Shown here in pieces: positions 17,748 through 26,516 of a stretch of 34,689 nt of DNA; the first letter of the stretch is position 1, and the number at the start of each line of letters is the position of its first letter. The notes under the pieces were generated by a model. The model was not told the origin of the DNA and ran no database searches. It saw only the letters and a program-made list of their open reading frames with translations. Position numbers and translations under genes: made by a program. Source of the DNA: Nitrosomonas sp. Its GTDB lineage: Bacteria; Pseudomonadota; Gammaproteobacteria; Burkholderiales; Nitrosomonadaceae. The stretch spans positions 1 through 34,689 of the forward strand of contig NZ_JAIEME010000047.1 of the NCBI RefSeq assembly GCF_019752415.1. The letters are read 5' to 3'.

Positions 17748-20700
17748 TTAGAAGTCAATTTCGATTTCGTCGGCGTCCTGCATACCAGCAACGTGCTGTA
17801 ACTGGATCTGAAGCATTTTTTTAAACTCACCCACCGTGGTTTGGCGGGAAATTTTAAGCGACAATTTTTTTGGTAATTTTGGAGCAGGCGTTGGCGTTGA
17901 TGTCGCTGTGCCTTCGGAGCCGGGAGTGGTCACAGGTGGCTCAGGAACCTGCGGCGCCTCTTTGACAATGCTCATACTCGCCACTTCTAATTCCGATAGT
18001 TTCTGCGGCGCGAGCGAGGTGTTATTGATCATCTCTGACAGCGAAAAATGGCAGTTTGCGCACTTAATGGTGTAATCAAGACTGACCGCATCGTTGATCC
18101 GTTTAACCGCATAGTCCGCAATGGCTTTAACCTGCGCTAGCAGTTGGCGATTGAGGGCTTCAGGAAACTTTTGGATTTCAGCTTGGGTGGTATTGGCGGC
18201 ATTGCGCAGCTCACTATGCGCATCGCTCATCTTTTTATTCGCTGCCGAAATCAGTGCGTGATAGCCGTCCTTCAGCTTCTGCCCCTCGGCAAGCAACTCC
18301 TTATAGTTATCTACCACCGACTTGGCGTAGATGTCTAAAAACCGTGCAATCGAGCTTTCAAACTCAGGTGTGGATGCATTGGCTTTTTCGAGTTCGATCT
18401 TAAGCTCATCGACAAATAGTTTAATGCTACGAGCTCTTGGGAGATTGGTCTTGATGAATTTTTCGATTTTCTCAATCTTTTTGACCGTTGCCATAAACTC
18501 CGCCCGGTTCAATAGAAAACTCTCCGCGGTGTCCAAGAAGTTGCCTTCGGTCACTTTTCCGGAGAATTCGTGCAGTTTGCCGACCAGGTCAGTTTCATTG
18601 CCAAACAAGGACACAAAATCCACCTGTGTTTTGGTCATTGTGCGAACGGCGTTGATGTAATACTCGGACAAGCTACGAACCGCATCAATCAGTTGAAAAT
18701 CATTGGTATTCCAATCGACTTTTTCTTGGGTGATGTCTTCAATCTTGAGGTCACGTAATACCTGAACGATGTCGTTTTTCTGAGCGGTCGTCAGCGACTT
18801 GGAGAGGGATTTGAACGAGGCTTTTTGGAAGTTTTTGCTGGATGAAAAAATGGCGGGAACCGCATCATCACGGTACGAGAACAAATCATCTTTGCCATTG
18901 AATTTTGCAGTTAGCCTACCCGCTCGAAAGAGGACCGCTACCAAGGTGGCTACGGTGCCATATTCGTATCCGGTGGGCGCTACTTTTAGTTCTAACTCTA
19001 GGTCTTTGCCGCTAAGGTATTGCTTTTTGATTTTGCTGGTGATGGCTTCGATGCACTGAAGTGCTTCTCCGACGAAATTCCCTTTGCTGTCAAAGAAAGC
19101 AAAGTCACTGCCATCATTGAAGCGGACCAATTTGTCATCCTGAACTTCTTTGATGATGGAAAGGGCTAGTGCCTCGGAAAGTTGTTTGGATGGGCGCTTG
19201 TTGAAGACATTGTCCAGCACCTTCTTCTGCAACGCATTCACTTCGGACTTGAAGTTGGTTTCGTTGAGCAGGACCGCATTGAAAAGATACACAGCCGTGC
19301 TGTTGGTATAAGCCTTGTTGATTAGGTTAAGCAGGTCTTTCTCTTTTTCATCTTTGATGATGAAAAACTCTCGGATGATCTGCCGGACATTGGTATCGCT
19401 GTCATTGCCGTATTTGTCGGCCATGTAAGAAAAACGCTGAATCTCTTCGATGAGGTGATTGATTTCGGCGTAGTCCGAGTTATCGGGAATCAGGGTGATT
19501 TTATTTTTGTTGTTTTGGGTTTGAAGCTTGGTCGTTTCAATGAAATCGATGCGATTGTCGGAGATGTTGTACAAACTGCAAACTTCTATACCAAGTTCTT
19601 TGTTCGAGGAACCTATAAGCTCATCGCCCAAATCTGAGGTGACCTGGAAATTGTAAGTAACGCTGTTATCGGTAATCCCGGCAATGGCTTTGATGAGGCT
19701 GTTTTTCTGTAAACGGTTTATCAACTCTCGCTTGCGGATGAAGTGCTCGACCGTAAAGTCGTTCATTTCATCCAGCAGTTTGGTTTCAAGATCGGAGGTA
19801 ATCTTGAAATTGTTATTCGATTCCAGCAAAACCTTTGCCGATGTCAGTTTTTCGAGCGACTGATCAATCAGCGGTTTTGAGGTGAAATAGTCATCGACAT
19901 CGGCAATATAAACTTTGGCGATATTCTCGGCAGTGGTACTAACTACTTCCGATGCCGAAAGAAAATGAATGGCTTTAAGTAGCCTAACGCCATCAATCGC
20001 TGTGTCTTGGAGAATCTGACGCGCTGAATCGTACTTGTTAATCAGGGTAGCCGGTGGCGCAGTTTGGGCTTCATCGCAGATATCAAAAGCCGTTGCGAAA
20101 TTGAAGGTGTCCAGATCCCCAAGTTTATTCCGCAACACATCAAAGGTAGTGATTATCATGCCACGAGCAGCAACTTGCGTTGCCGTCAACGCATTCGAGG
20201 CAAATAGGAATTTTTGCAGGAGCTCAAACTGATATTTATGAAAAGGGTAATAGATGCTGAACAGCTCTTTGTTGTCCGACTTGGTTGGAAAGGACGATTT
20301 GAGATTGGTGTTTTCGGCAATTTTGCCGGCGTTGGCATCGAAAAATGCCGCCAGTTGCTTATTGCCTGTTTCGGTTTTTTGCAACAGCCGGTTGCGGATA
20401 ATCACATCAACTTCTGTAGCTTCTAAGTGAATTTTGGTTTTGAAGCGGTCTGTTACCTTGGTTAGCTGGCTCTTGCTTATGTTGTTATTGTTGATAACGT
20501 CATCCAGTTTTTCTTGAGCGATGGCCACGGTCCAAACTTTGGAGGAAATACCAGAAAGCGACTCACTGAGTCCTTCGAGATCGAGCAAGTTGAATTTATG
20601 CTGACTGATGGCTTCGCTGGCTTCATCGAAAATAAAAACGATGGTCTCGTCTTTGTATTTTTCGAGATAGCGTTCCAGTTCATCCTTGAGTTTGGCCGCG

Positions 20701-21386
20701 CTGAAGTCACTGATGATTGAGTTCAGGTGGTTAATGGTTTGATCGTATTCAACTTCGGTGTATTTCCACGCTGTCATGACCTTGCGAATCGTTGCGGCAA
20801 CTCGCATGGAGCTTCTGCGTAGCTCCAACCAATCTTCGCCGGTGACTTCCTTCACTTTTGCCATGAAGGCTGGATAGTCTCCATCCAAATAGAGTTGGTA
20901 CTCTACATAACCGTAAACCGTATCCAGGAAACCGAGATTTTTCAGAAAATTGCGGAACAACGTAAAGGCCAGACCCTTTTCGGTGTTTTGCTTAGCAATG
21001 TCTAACGAGACAACGCGAGTATGACCAGTGGAGATTTTACGGAGGTCATTTTCAATCAGCGCCGCATCTTTGAGTCCTGCAAGACGAGGAATAAGCCGCT
21101 CGATGGCGGGGGTACCCATAATTTCTTTATTGGCGAGCAGATACCCTAACATCTTGCCAAAGTAGGACTTACCTGAGCCATAAAATCCGGAAACCCATAC
21201 ACCGGTTTCCTTAATATTTGAGTTAAAAATTGATGCAAAACTGGCTAGGTGCTTTCCAATGTTTTCCGTAACGATATAGTTGTCGATTTCGTAGCGGATT
21301 TCATCCTCGGCTTGGTCTTCAAGGTCGATAACATTCTTGATATCGACATCAAGGTTGAGTTCTAGCAGTTCTTTGATCTTCGGCAT
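17748..21386 (-). CDS. brxC: BREX ATPase BrxC (PglY family)
   Basis: BrxC is the large P-loop ATPase of BREX. With the start used here (1212 residues) Walker A GFYGSGKS is at 67-74 and a Walker B-type IVFIFDEASEA near 250. A long helical body follows. A CANC pair sits near 1110, a Pro/Thr/Ser-rich linker comes next, and a basic tail ends in DADEIEIDF. The longest ORF begins at 21416, inside brxB, with no ribosome binding site. The ATG at 21386 (MPKIKELLELNLDVDIKNVI) has GGA upstream, leaves 11 nt after the brxB stop, and starts like other BrxC proteins. BrxC is required for both modification and phage exclusion and works with BrxB, PglZ and PglX. Confidence 0.93.
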   Translation of the reverse strand: MPKIKELLELNLDVDIKNVIDLEDQAEDEIRYEIDNYIVTENIGKHLASFASIFNSNIKETGVWVSGFYGSGKSYFGKMLGYLLANKEIMGTPAIERLIPRLAGLKDAALIENDLRKISTGHTRVVSLDIAKQNTEKGLAFTLFRNFLKNLGFLDTVYGYVEYQLYLDGDYPAFMAKVKEVTGEDWLELRRSSMRVAATIRKVMTAWKYTEVEYDQTINHLNSIISDFSAAKLKDELERYLEKYKDETIVFIFDEASEAISQHKFNLLDLEGLSESLSGISSKVWTVAIAQEKLDDVINNNNISKSQLTKVTDRFKTKIHLEATEVDVIIRNRLLQKTETGNKQLAAFFDANAGKIAENTNLKSSFPTKSDNKELFSIYYPFHKYQFELLQKFLFASNALTATQVAARGMIITTFDVLRNKLGDLDTFNFATAFDICDEAQTAPPATLINKYDSARQILQDTAIDGVRLLKAIHFLSASEVVSTTAENIAKVYIADVDDYFTSKPLIDQSLEKLTSAKVLLESNNNFKITSDLETKLLDEMNDFTVEHFIRKRELINRLQKNSLIKAIAGITDNSVTYNFQVTSDLGDELIGSSNKELGIEVCSLYNISDNRIDFIETTKLQTQNNKNKITLIPDNSDYAEINHLIEEIQRFSYMADKYGNDSDTNVRQIIREFFIIKDEKEKDLLNLINKAYTNSTAVYLFNAVLLNETNFKSEVNALQKKVLDNVFNKRPSKQLSEALALSIIKEVQDDKLVRFNDGSDFAFFDSKGNFVGEALQCIEAITSKIKKQYLSGKDLELELKVAPTGYEYGTVATLVAVLFRAGRLTAKFNGKDDLFSYRDDAVPAIFSSSKNFQKASFKSLSKSLTTAQKNDIVQVLRDLKIEDITQEKVDWNTNDFQLIDAVRSLSEYYINAVRTMTKTQVDFVSLFGNETDLVGKLHEFSGKVTEGNFLDTAESFLLNRAEFMATVKKIEKIEKFIKTNLPRARSIKLFVDELKIELEKANASTPEFESSIARFLDIYAKSVVDNYKELLAEGQKLKDGYHALISAANKKMSDAHSELRNAANTTQAEIQKFPEALNRQLLAQVKAIADYAVKRINDAVSLDYTIKCANCHFSLSEMINNTSLAPQKLSELEVASMSIVKEAPQVPEPPVTTPGSEGTATSTPTPAPKLPKKLSLKISRQTTVGEFKKMLQIQLQHVAGMQDADEIEIDF

Positions 21387-21397
21387 TCTATAATCCG

Positions 21398-21946
21398 TTA
21401 CTTGACGAGGTTGCATCGATATTTGGATGCAGATTTATGGTTTAGGAACAGGAGCTCTTCATTTTTGTAGGTCGAAGGATAGCAAATGACTAACGGGATC
21501 CCCTGCGACATCACCGACTTGTGCTCCATGATATTGACGTTTTCAATACCGGTGCCCTCAAGGGCGCCAGTGTGGATCAGAAAGGTTGTCTTGCCGTCTT
21601 GGCTGGCCGTACAGATTTCATCGACAATCAGAGAGAACAAGCAATTAGAGTCTTCATTTGTAAATACGACAGAAGGCGTCATGATGTGGTCTTTGTAAAA
21701 TTGTTTGAAATCCTCAATTCCGACCGAGTCGATAGTTCTGACGAATAGTTCGGCGACATCAATAAAATGCCCGTCTGGATAAAGTTCTTTCGCCTTGCTG
21801 ATGTACTCTTCTTCCTCGGCAGGCGGGTAGACAAACAACACTGTATTACCACCATTGGCGGAGCGTTTAAGCTGCGTCCGGTTGTCTTCATGCAATGCTG
21901 CGCGAAGATCGTCGAACTTTTGTTTATGCTCAGTGAGAAATGGCAT
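21398..21946 (-). CDS. brxB: BREX protein BrxB (DUF1788)
   Basis: This small core BREX protein of 182 residues is in the normal size range for BrxB/DUF1788. It begins MPFLTEHKQKFDDLRAALHE and contains the family-like VLFVYPPAEEEEYI and LIHTGALEGTGIENVNIMEH segments, followed by IPLVICYPSTY. It overlaps the end of brxA by 17 nt, indicating coupled translation, and is followed 11 nt later by brxC. BrxB is needed for BREX modification and defence and appears to bridge PglZ and BrxC, but it has no known enzymatic motif. Assignment rests on sequence and perfect synteny. Confidence 0.9.
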   Translation of the reverse strand: MPFLTEHKQKFDDLRAALHEDNRTQLKRSANGGNTVLFVYPPAEEEEYISKAKELYPDGHFIDVAELFVRTIDSVGIEDFKQFYKDHIMTPSVVFTNEDSNCLFSLIVDEICTASQDGKTTFLIHTGALEGTGIENVNIMEHKSVMSQGIPLVICYPSTYKNEELLFLNHKSASKYRCNLVK

Positions 21947-22706
21947 CGACCAACTCCTTGGGTGACAATTTCAATTCCACATTTAGGGTTTCGCCCGTTG
22001 ACGTGAGATCTATAAATGGCATGTATTTTATATTTTTGAGTGCCTGTATTAACTCTGATTTCTCGAGAAAGAAAAATTCACGATATGGATTTTTTAAAAT
22101 ATCTCGAGTCGAGCTATCAACGCTCATGACGAGATACACAAAGAATAAAATCTCGTACTCAGTCAATCTGACATTGAGGATTTGCTTCTTGATCACGCCA
22201 TTGACCATTTCCAGTTTTTTTAGAATAGTCAGATATTTAGAGGCTATTCTGTCTAGGGTTGAGTCTGAAAAGGACTTTAGTTTTGGCGATGCAGTTTGCA
22301 GATCTTTCAGATAAGCAAAGACCTCCTTTCCAATCAAGGTTGTTCGGCCTGAAAAGTAAGCCTTGGCATAAACGTTTTTTGAAATCGAAAGGAATAACTC
22401 GTTGCCAAAAAGTAACTGCCAAAAGATCACTTTTCGTTTAATCGTTTCTTGCCCAGGCGTATTAAAGAGATTTTCAATCAGAGCTTTGTGGGTTTCGTTG
22501 GCAAATACCAAAATACTTCCACTGACCGCAGTTAAAAATCTTGTGCGGGCGCTTTCAGTTCTGAAGTCAAAAGTATTATTGGTGACCACCAACTCCTTTA
22601 GATCAACCTGGTCTTTACCTTTGGCGAAGAGTTCTAATGAGGTCTGTATCAGACTGAAGTCAGGGATGCTGCCGATGATATTGATATCTGAATTGATATT
22701 TTCCAT
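21930..22706 (-). CDS. brxA: BREX protein BrxA (DUF1819)
   Basis: This is the first gene of the BREX operon. The 258-residue BrxA/DUF1819 protein is an all-helical small DNA-binding protein in characterised systems. It ends in the typical beta strands (YMPFIDLTSTGETLNVELKLSPKEL). The ATG at 22706 has only a purine-rich AAGAAAAA upstream, so initiation is probably weak. The 122-bp region before it carries the only clear promoter-like element of the island, a TATAAT at 22786-22791. It overlaps brxB by 17 nt. Confidence 0.88.
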   Translation of the reverse strand: MENINSDINIIGSIPDFSLIQTSLELFAKGKDQVDLKELVVTNNTFDFRTESARTRFLTAVSGSILVFANETHKALIENLFNTPGQETIKRKVIFWQLLFGNELFLSISKNVYAKAYFSGRTTLIGKEVFAYLKDLQTASPKLKSFSDSTLDRIASKYLTILKKLEMVNGVIKKQILNVRLTEYEILFFVYLVMSVDSSTRDILKNPYREFFFLEKSELIQALKNIKYMPFIDLTSTGETLNVELKLSPKELVDAISH

Positions 22707-22785
22707 TTTTTCTTGCTGTTTCCCGGCATAATTTATGGGTATCGTGCGTCAATTAGTGTCGTTATCCACAAAATCTGCTTGGCAC

Positions 22786-22814
22786 ATTATAGTAGGCTAA
22801 CAAACTGAGGCCAC
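22786..22814 (-). promoter_or_regulatory. Probable BREX operon promoter
   Basis: On the minus strand a perfect TATAAT occupies 22791-22786, about 80 nt upstream of the brxA ATG. The expected -35 position (about 22809-22814) reads GTGGCC, far from TTGACA, so the promoter is either weak or activator-dependent. The element is just downstream of the WGR gene. No regulator of the BrxR/WYL type, common upstream of BREX, is present. Confidence 0.45.
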
Positions 22815-22828
22815 CATGCTTTAGGCTT

Positions 22829-23125
22829 TTACGCCGGTACTTCCCCAAATATTACTGTGAAATCCATCGTTGTAGCTGGACGTAGGTCATCTGCCCGCAA
22901 AGGGCGATAACCTTTTTTACATTTGCCCGCACACAATTTATTTCCGGCTGCTATGGCTTCTTCCAGGGTATCGAACCACTCCTTTCTGACGGTGCCGGGA
23001 GAACCTACCCTGCCCCACTCTTTAATCAGTGACCAATCGTCAAACAGGCCCGGTGTCACAAACATTTGATAAAAACGATGCATGTTGTCTTTGTCATCGT
23101 GCCGTTCCATATATAAATGATTCAT
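22829..23125 (-). CDS. WGR-domain protein
   Basis: This 98-residue protein consists almost entirely of one WGR domain. The fold-defining tryptophan-glycine-arginine is visible in LIKEWGRVGSPGTVR, followed by the conserved helix FDTLEEAIAAGNKL and the basic KCKKGYRPL. WGR domains occur in PARPs and in short bacterial proteins and are thought to bind nucleic acid. Stand-alone copies have no assigned function. The start is 3 nt after the stop of the upstream resolvase gene, so the two are probably co-transcribed. It lies 122 nt ahead of brxA, between a transposon recombinase and the BREX promoter. The WGR assignment is firm; any link to BREX is speculative. Confidence 0.85.
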   Translation of the reverse strand: MNHLYMERHDDKDNMHRFYQMFVTPGLFDDWSLIKEWGRVGSPGTVRKEWFDTLEEAIAAGNKLCAGKCKKGYRPLRADDLRPATTMDFTVIFGEVPA

Positions 23126-23128
23126 CAG

Positions 23129-23749
23129 TTACTCCCCAGACGAGTGGACCGTATTGTCAGTTTGCGGTGATTTCATCGCCGCTTCCCGAATCCGCATAAT
23201 GGTTTGCCGAGTGGTTTTGAATTCCCGAGCCAACTCCGAAACGTTGCTGCCAGCGGCCAAGCGTTTGACAACGTCAGCACGCGCTTCCGCATTAAGTGCC
23301 GGCGGCCGTCCGAACTGTTTACCCGCCGCCTTCGCGCGACTAATGCCCGCTTGGGTTCGCTCAATCAGCAAGTCACGCTCAAACTCGGCGACCGCAGCAA
23401 TGACCTGCATGGTCATCTTGCCGGCAGAACTGGTGAGATCAACCCCGCCTAACGCCAGACAATGGACCCGCACGCCGGAATTAGAAAGATGCTCGACCGT
23501 GGCTCTGACATCCATGGCGTTGCGACCGAGCCGATCCAGTTTGGTCACAACCAACACATCACCCGCTTCCAGCCGCTCGATCAGTTTATTAAAGCCAGGT
23601 CGTTCTTTAGCAGCGACGGAACCACTGATGCTTTCTTCAATCAAACGATGCGGCTGAATGGTGAAACCCGCAGATTGAATTTCCAGACTTTGATTTTGGG
23701 TGGTCTGGTCAGTGGTCGACACTCGACAGTAAGCAAAGACGCGTGACAT
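23129..23749 (-). CDS. tniR: Serine resolvase of the Tn402/Tn5053 type (TniR/TniC)
   Basis: This 206-residue small serine recombinase has the catalytic Ser in YCRVSTTDQ (residue 11), the DRLGRNAMD segment, the conserved [12 protein letters not shown] helix and a C-terminal Hin-type helix-turn-helix ([17 protein letters not shown]). From memory of the family it is very close to the TniR/TniC resolvases that resolve Tn402/Tn5053 cointegrates at a res site. Its res region should lie directly upstream. That region (23750-23813) is interrupted by the 10.8-kb transposon and resumes at 34618. The resolvase therefore belongs to the resident element, not to the inserted transposon, and the defence island to its left could be that element's cargo. 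Confidence 0.9.
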   Translation of the reverse strand: MSRVFAYCRVSTTDQTTQNQSLEIQSAGFTIQPHRLIEESISGSVAAKERPGFNKLIERLEAGDVLVVTKLDRLGRNAMDVRATVEHLSNSGVRVHCLALGGVDLTSSAGKMTMQVIAAVAEFERDLLIERTQAGISRAKAAGKQFGRPPALNAEARADVVKRLAAGSNVSELAREFKTTRQTIMRIREAAMKSPQTDNTVHSSGE

Positions 23750-23813
23750 GCTCTAATTCCGTCCGAAAAGGATGTACGAATTATAACACATGTACGTAAC
23801 TCAATAAGCCTAC
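23750..23813. promoter_or_regulatory. Left half of a res site split by the transposon
   Basis: This region upstream of the resolvase contains GTCCGAAA (23761-23768), an AT-rich core, and two direct ATGTACG copies (23772-23778 and 23790-23796). It ends in CCTAC, the target duplication. The matching right half starts at 34618. The order of the subsites cannot be assigned by eye. Confidence 0.6.
23809..23813. repeat. Target site duplication, left copy (CCTAC)
   Basis: CCTAC lies directly outside the left terminal inverted repeat. An identical CCTAC lies directly outside the right terminal repeat at 34618-34622. Five base pairs is the duplication length of the Tn7/Tn5053 superfamily. Confidence 0.85.
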
Positions 23814-23841
23814 TGTGACTTTCCGAAGCCGTTGTCAGCAG
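23814..23841. repeat. Left terminal inverted repeat of the transposon
   Basis: This 28-bp end starts TGTGACTTTCCGAAGCC and pairs with the right end at 34590-34617 (21 of 28 positions). It contains the outermost TniA-type binding motif, GTCAGC at 23834-23839. The TG(T)GA terminus instead of TGTCA is an imperfection relative to the right end. Confidence 0.85.
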
Positions 23842-23960
23842 TCATTAGCAAAGCTCGCGTATTACCTTGCTATCCACAAACTAAAATGTCATAGTCGATG
23901 ACAGCAGCCATCTAACCCGATGTCAGTAAGCTGCAAATTGTTAAAGTCGACGTCAGCACG
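23842..23960. repeat. Internal TniA-binding-type repeats at the left end
   Basis: Three further GTCAGC-like motifs in the same orientation as the terminal one lie at about 23894-23907, 23918-23928 and 23945-23958. The last reads, on the minus strand, TGCTGACGTCGACTTTAA, close to the right-end motif TGCTGACATCAACTTTGA. Spacings are about 66, 22 and 30 bp. They sit immediately upstream of tniA and could also allow autorepression by TniA. Confidence 0.7.
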
Positions 23961-23976
23961 TCGCAAAGGGGGCACT

Positions 23977-25620
23977 ATGACTGACCTTTCTCAGATTGCA
24001 GAATGCGAATGGAATGAAGCGTATCGCCGTGCTGTCGTCTTGCGTCCGTTGTTTGAAATCCAGTATTGTTCTCGCGAGAAAGCGCATGAAGCCGCCGTTG
24101 AATTGGGGTTATCCGAAAGGCAGGTGTACCGGCTAATTCAACGGTTACGCGAGTCCGGCGGCGAACTCACTGCGCTATTGCCGGGTGGCTCCAATGGTGG
24201 GCGAGGTAAACAGCGACTTGCCGCACCTCGCGAAAATTTGCTCCGTGGCCTGATAGCCGAAATTTTTCTTACGCGGCAAAAACGGTCAGCAGCCGAACTC
24301 GTGTTTGCAATCCGGAATCAATGCTTAAAAGCTGGATTAGCGCCGCCTTCTGAGAGTACTATCCGCCGCCGCTTGAAAACCTTATCTCCGGCTGAACACT
24401 GTCAACGCGGCGAGCCCCATCCTGAAATCAAGCCGATTTACGGCATCACGCCAACCTCTGATATTCCTCTTGACTGGCTACAAATAGACCATACGCCAGT
24501 CGATCTGATTATCGTCGATCCAGTGGATCGTTCACCGATTGGCCGACCATGGCTAACGGTGGCCATTGACGTTTTTAGTCGCTGCATTGCCGGGTTCCAT
24601 CTATCGCTTGAGGCGCCCTCGGCCACCAGTGTTGGCCTTTGTCTGGCCCTGGTAGCCAGTGATAAGGCGCCGTGGTTACAACAGCGGGACATTGAAGCAA
24701 GCTGGCCCGTCAACGGTAAGCCGCGTCGTATCGGCGTCGATAACGCCTCAGAATTTCATTCGCTAGCATTTGAACGGGGCTGTGCTCAGCATGGCATTGC
24801 CATCGAATGGCGACCACCTGGCCTGCCTCATTACGGCGGAGTCGTCGAGCGCGTTATTGGCACGTTGATGCAGCTAGTTCATGCTTTGCCCGGTACAACC
24901 TTTTCAAATCCAACCCAACGCGGTGGCTATGATAGTGACAAGACGGCCTGTCTAACACTTGAGGAACTTGAACGCTGGTTTGCCGTCGCGATTACCAAGT
25001 ATTACCACCTGCGGCCGCACGAAGGTATGGATGACGATATTCCCTTGCATCGCTACCAGCAAGGTCTCCAGTCGCTTATTGCCGCCAACAAAACGATACC
25101 AATACCACGTGACCCACGCACCTTCCTGATCGACTTCCTGCCAGTAGTGCGCCGCTCTTTACAACGGGACGGTATTACGATTGATCACATTACTTACTAC
25201 AGCAATGCGCTACGTCCATGGATACAGTTGCGCAATCAGCCAACTCCTTTGCTGATTCGCCGCGATCCCCGCGATTTGTCACGAATTTTCGTGCTTGATG
25301 AAGAGCATAATGTCTACCTGGAAGTACCGTATCGCATGTTGTCTCGACCGGCTATCAGCCTATGGGAGCACAAACTAGCGCGAAAACGTCTGCGTGAACA
25401 GCGACGCACTGCGGTCGACGAAGCCAGTTTGTTCGCCGCCATTGATGAAATGCGTGAGATTGAGCGTAAGGCCGAGACGCTTACGCGCACAGCCCGCCGC
25501 AACCGGACGCGCCGCCAATTGGGTTCGAAGCTAGAGAGGGAGTCATCTCAAATTGAGAATACCACGTCGACAGTTGATATTGGTCCAGTACGCCCGTTTG
25601 ATGACATCGAAGCATGGTAA
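23977..25620 (+). CDS. tniA: Transposase TniA (TnsB-like DDE integrase)
   Basis: This is the DDE transposase of the Tn5053/Tn402 family, 547 residues from the start used here. An N-terminal helix-turn-helix (AVELGLSERQVYRLIQRL) is followed by the rve-type catalytic core with LQIDHTPVDL (Asp about 171), GVDNASEF (Asp about 254) and GVVERVIG (Glu about 290). The Mu-type C-terminal domain (FLIDFLPVVRRSL, LIRRDPRDLSRIFV) and the family ending RPFDDIEAW are present. The longest ORF begins at 23920, but ATG 23977 has a strong AAAGGGGG ribosome binding site and starts beyond the end repeats. It catalyses DNA breakage and joining at both transposon ends. The catalytic triad is intact, so the enzyme may be active. 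Confidence 0.95.
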   Translation: MTDLSQIAECEWNEAYRRAVVLRPLFEIQYCSREKAHEAAVELGLSERQVYRLIQRLRESGGELTALLPGGSNGGRGKQRLAAPRENLLRGLIAEIFLTRQKRSAAELVFAIRNQCLKAGLAPPSESTIRRRLKTLSPAEHCQRGEPHPEIKPIYGITPTSDIPLDWLQIDHTPVDLIIVDPVDRSPIGRPWLTVAIDVFSRCIAGFHLSLEAPSATSVGLCLALVASDKAPWLQQRDIEASWPVNGKPRRIGVDNASEFHSLAFERGCAQHGIAIEWRPPGLPHYGGVVERVIGTLMQLVHALPGTTFSNPTQRGGYDSDKTACLTLEELERWFAVAITKYYHLRPHEGMDDDIPLHRYQQGLQSLIAANKTIPIPRDPRTFLIDFLPVVRRSLQRDGITIDHITYYSNALRPWIQLRNQPTPLLIRRDPRDLSRIFVLDEEHNVYLEVPYRMLSRPAISLWEHKLARKRLREQRRTAVDEASLFAAIDEMREIERKAETLTRTARRNRTRRQLGSKLERESSQIENTTSTVDIGPVRPFDDIEAW

Positions 25621-26516
25621 GCCTTAGCCATTTAGGTCCAGAAGCGCGCTCACTGGCCATGTTACCCAGTGCAGAGCGTCTAGCTCGCCTTCGAATCGAG
25701 CGATGGATCGGCTACACCTGTGCCCACCAAGCATTGTTACAACTTGAAGCGTTACTTTCCGACGAGCCTGGCAAACTGCGTCCGAAAAACATCCTTATAG
25801 TAGGCCCAAGCAACAACGGCAAAACCATGATTGCCGAAAAGTTTCATCGCGCGCATCCCCAGCGGATGTCAGAGGACGGTGAACACGAGGTCATTCCGGT
25901 CCTCATGCTACAAATGCCAGCCGAGGCAACCGCTAACCGACTACACACCGCATTGCAGGCTACACTGGGTACGCCAGTTGGCTTTTATGGTCGGCACGAC
26001 GTGCGTGAGGCCTTGACATTACGACTGATGCGAACCGTCGGCGTCCGCATGCTGATAATTGACGAGGTACACAATTTACTCGGCGCAACGGCTAGGCGGC
26101 AACGCGAACTGTTGAATCTGCTCCGTTTTATTGGCAACGATCTGCGCATTCCTATCGTTTGCCTGGGTATCCGTGACGCTTATCTTGCGATTCGTAGCGA
26201 CGACCAGCTTGAAAATCGGTTTCATCCTCTGTTACTACCACTCTGGGAGGCTGGCGAGGAATTAGCACGTCTGCTGGCCAGCTTCGAAACTGTTTTGCCC
26301 TTGCGTGAACCCTCACATTTAGCAACTGCACCGCTGTGCGAGCTGATTTTGCGGCGATCTGAAGGTACTATTGGTGAAATTACCGCACTCTTGAACAGTG
26401 CCACGGTAGCTGCGCTATTGCAGGGAGAAGAACGCATTAATTGCGCCGTCATTGAGCGCGCTGATTATCATCCTCCTAGCGTGCGTCGGCGCATGGTTGA
26501 GCGGGAATTGCGTTGA
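25614..26516 (+). CDS. tniB: Transposition ATPase TniB (TnsC-like)
   Basis: This 300-residue AAA+ target regulator has Walker A GPSNNGKT near 64-71, Walker B MLIIDEVHNLL near 145-155, and the conserved FIGNDLRIPIVCLGI sensor region. It overlaps tniA by 7 nt and ends immediately before the next gene (TGA followed directly by GTG). TniB binds DNA, marks the insertion site and stimulates TniA. With TniQ it directs insertion, in this family to res sites. Nothing looks damaged. Confidence 0.93.
   Translation: MVSLSHLGPEARSLAMLPSAERLARLRIERWIGYTCAHQALLQLEALLSDEPGKLRPKNILIVGPSNNGKTMIAEKFHRAHPQRMSEDGEHEVIPVLMLQMPAEATANRLHTALQATLGTPVGFYGRHDVREALTLRLMRTVGVRMLIIDEVHNLLGATARRQRELLNLLRFIGNDLRIPIVCLGIRDAYLAIRSDDQLENRFHPLLLPLWEAGEELARLLASFETVLPLREPSHLATAPLCELILRRSEGTIGEITALLNSATVAALLQGEERINCAVIERADYHPPSVRRRMVERELR

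Noticed and set aside
23888..23904. TGTCAT-AGTCG-ATGACA inverted repeat as an alternative left transposon end
   Set aside because: It starts with TGTCA, but the end at 23814 pairs better with the right terminus and is the one flanked by the exact CCTAC duplication.
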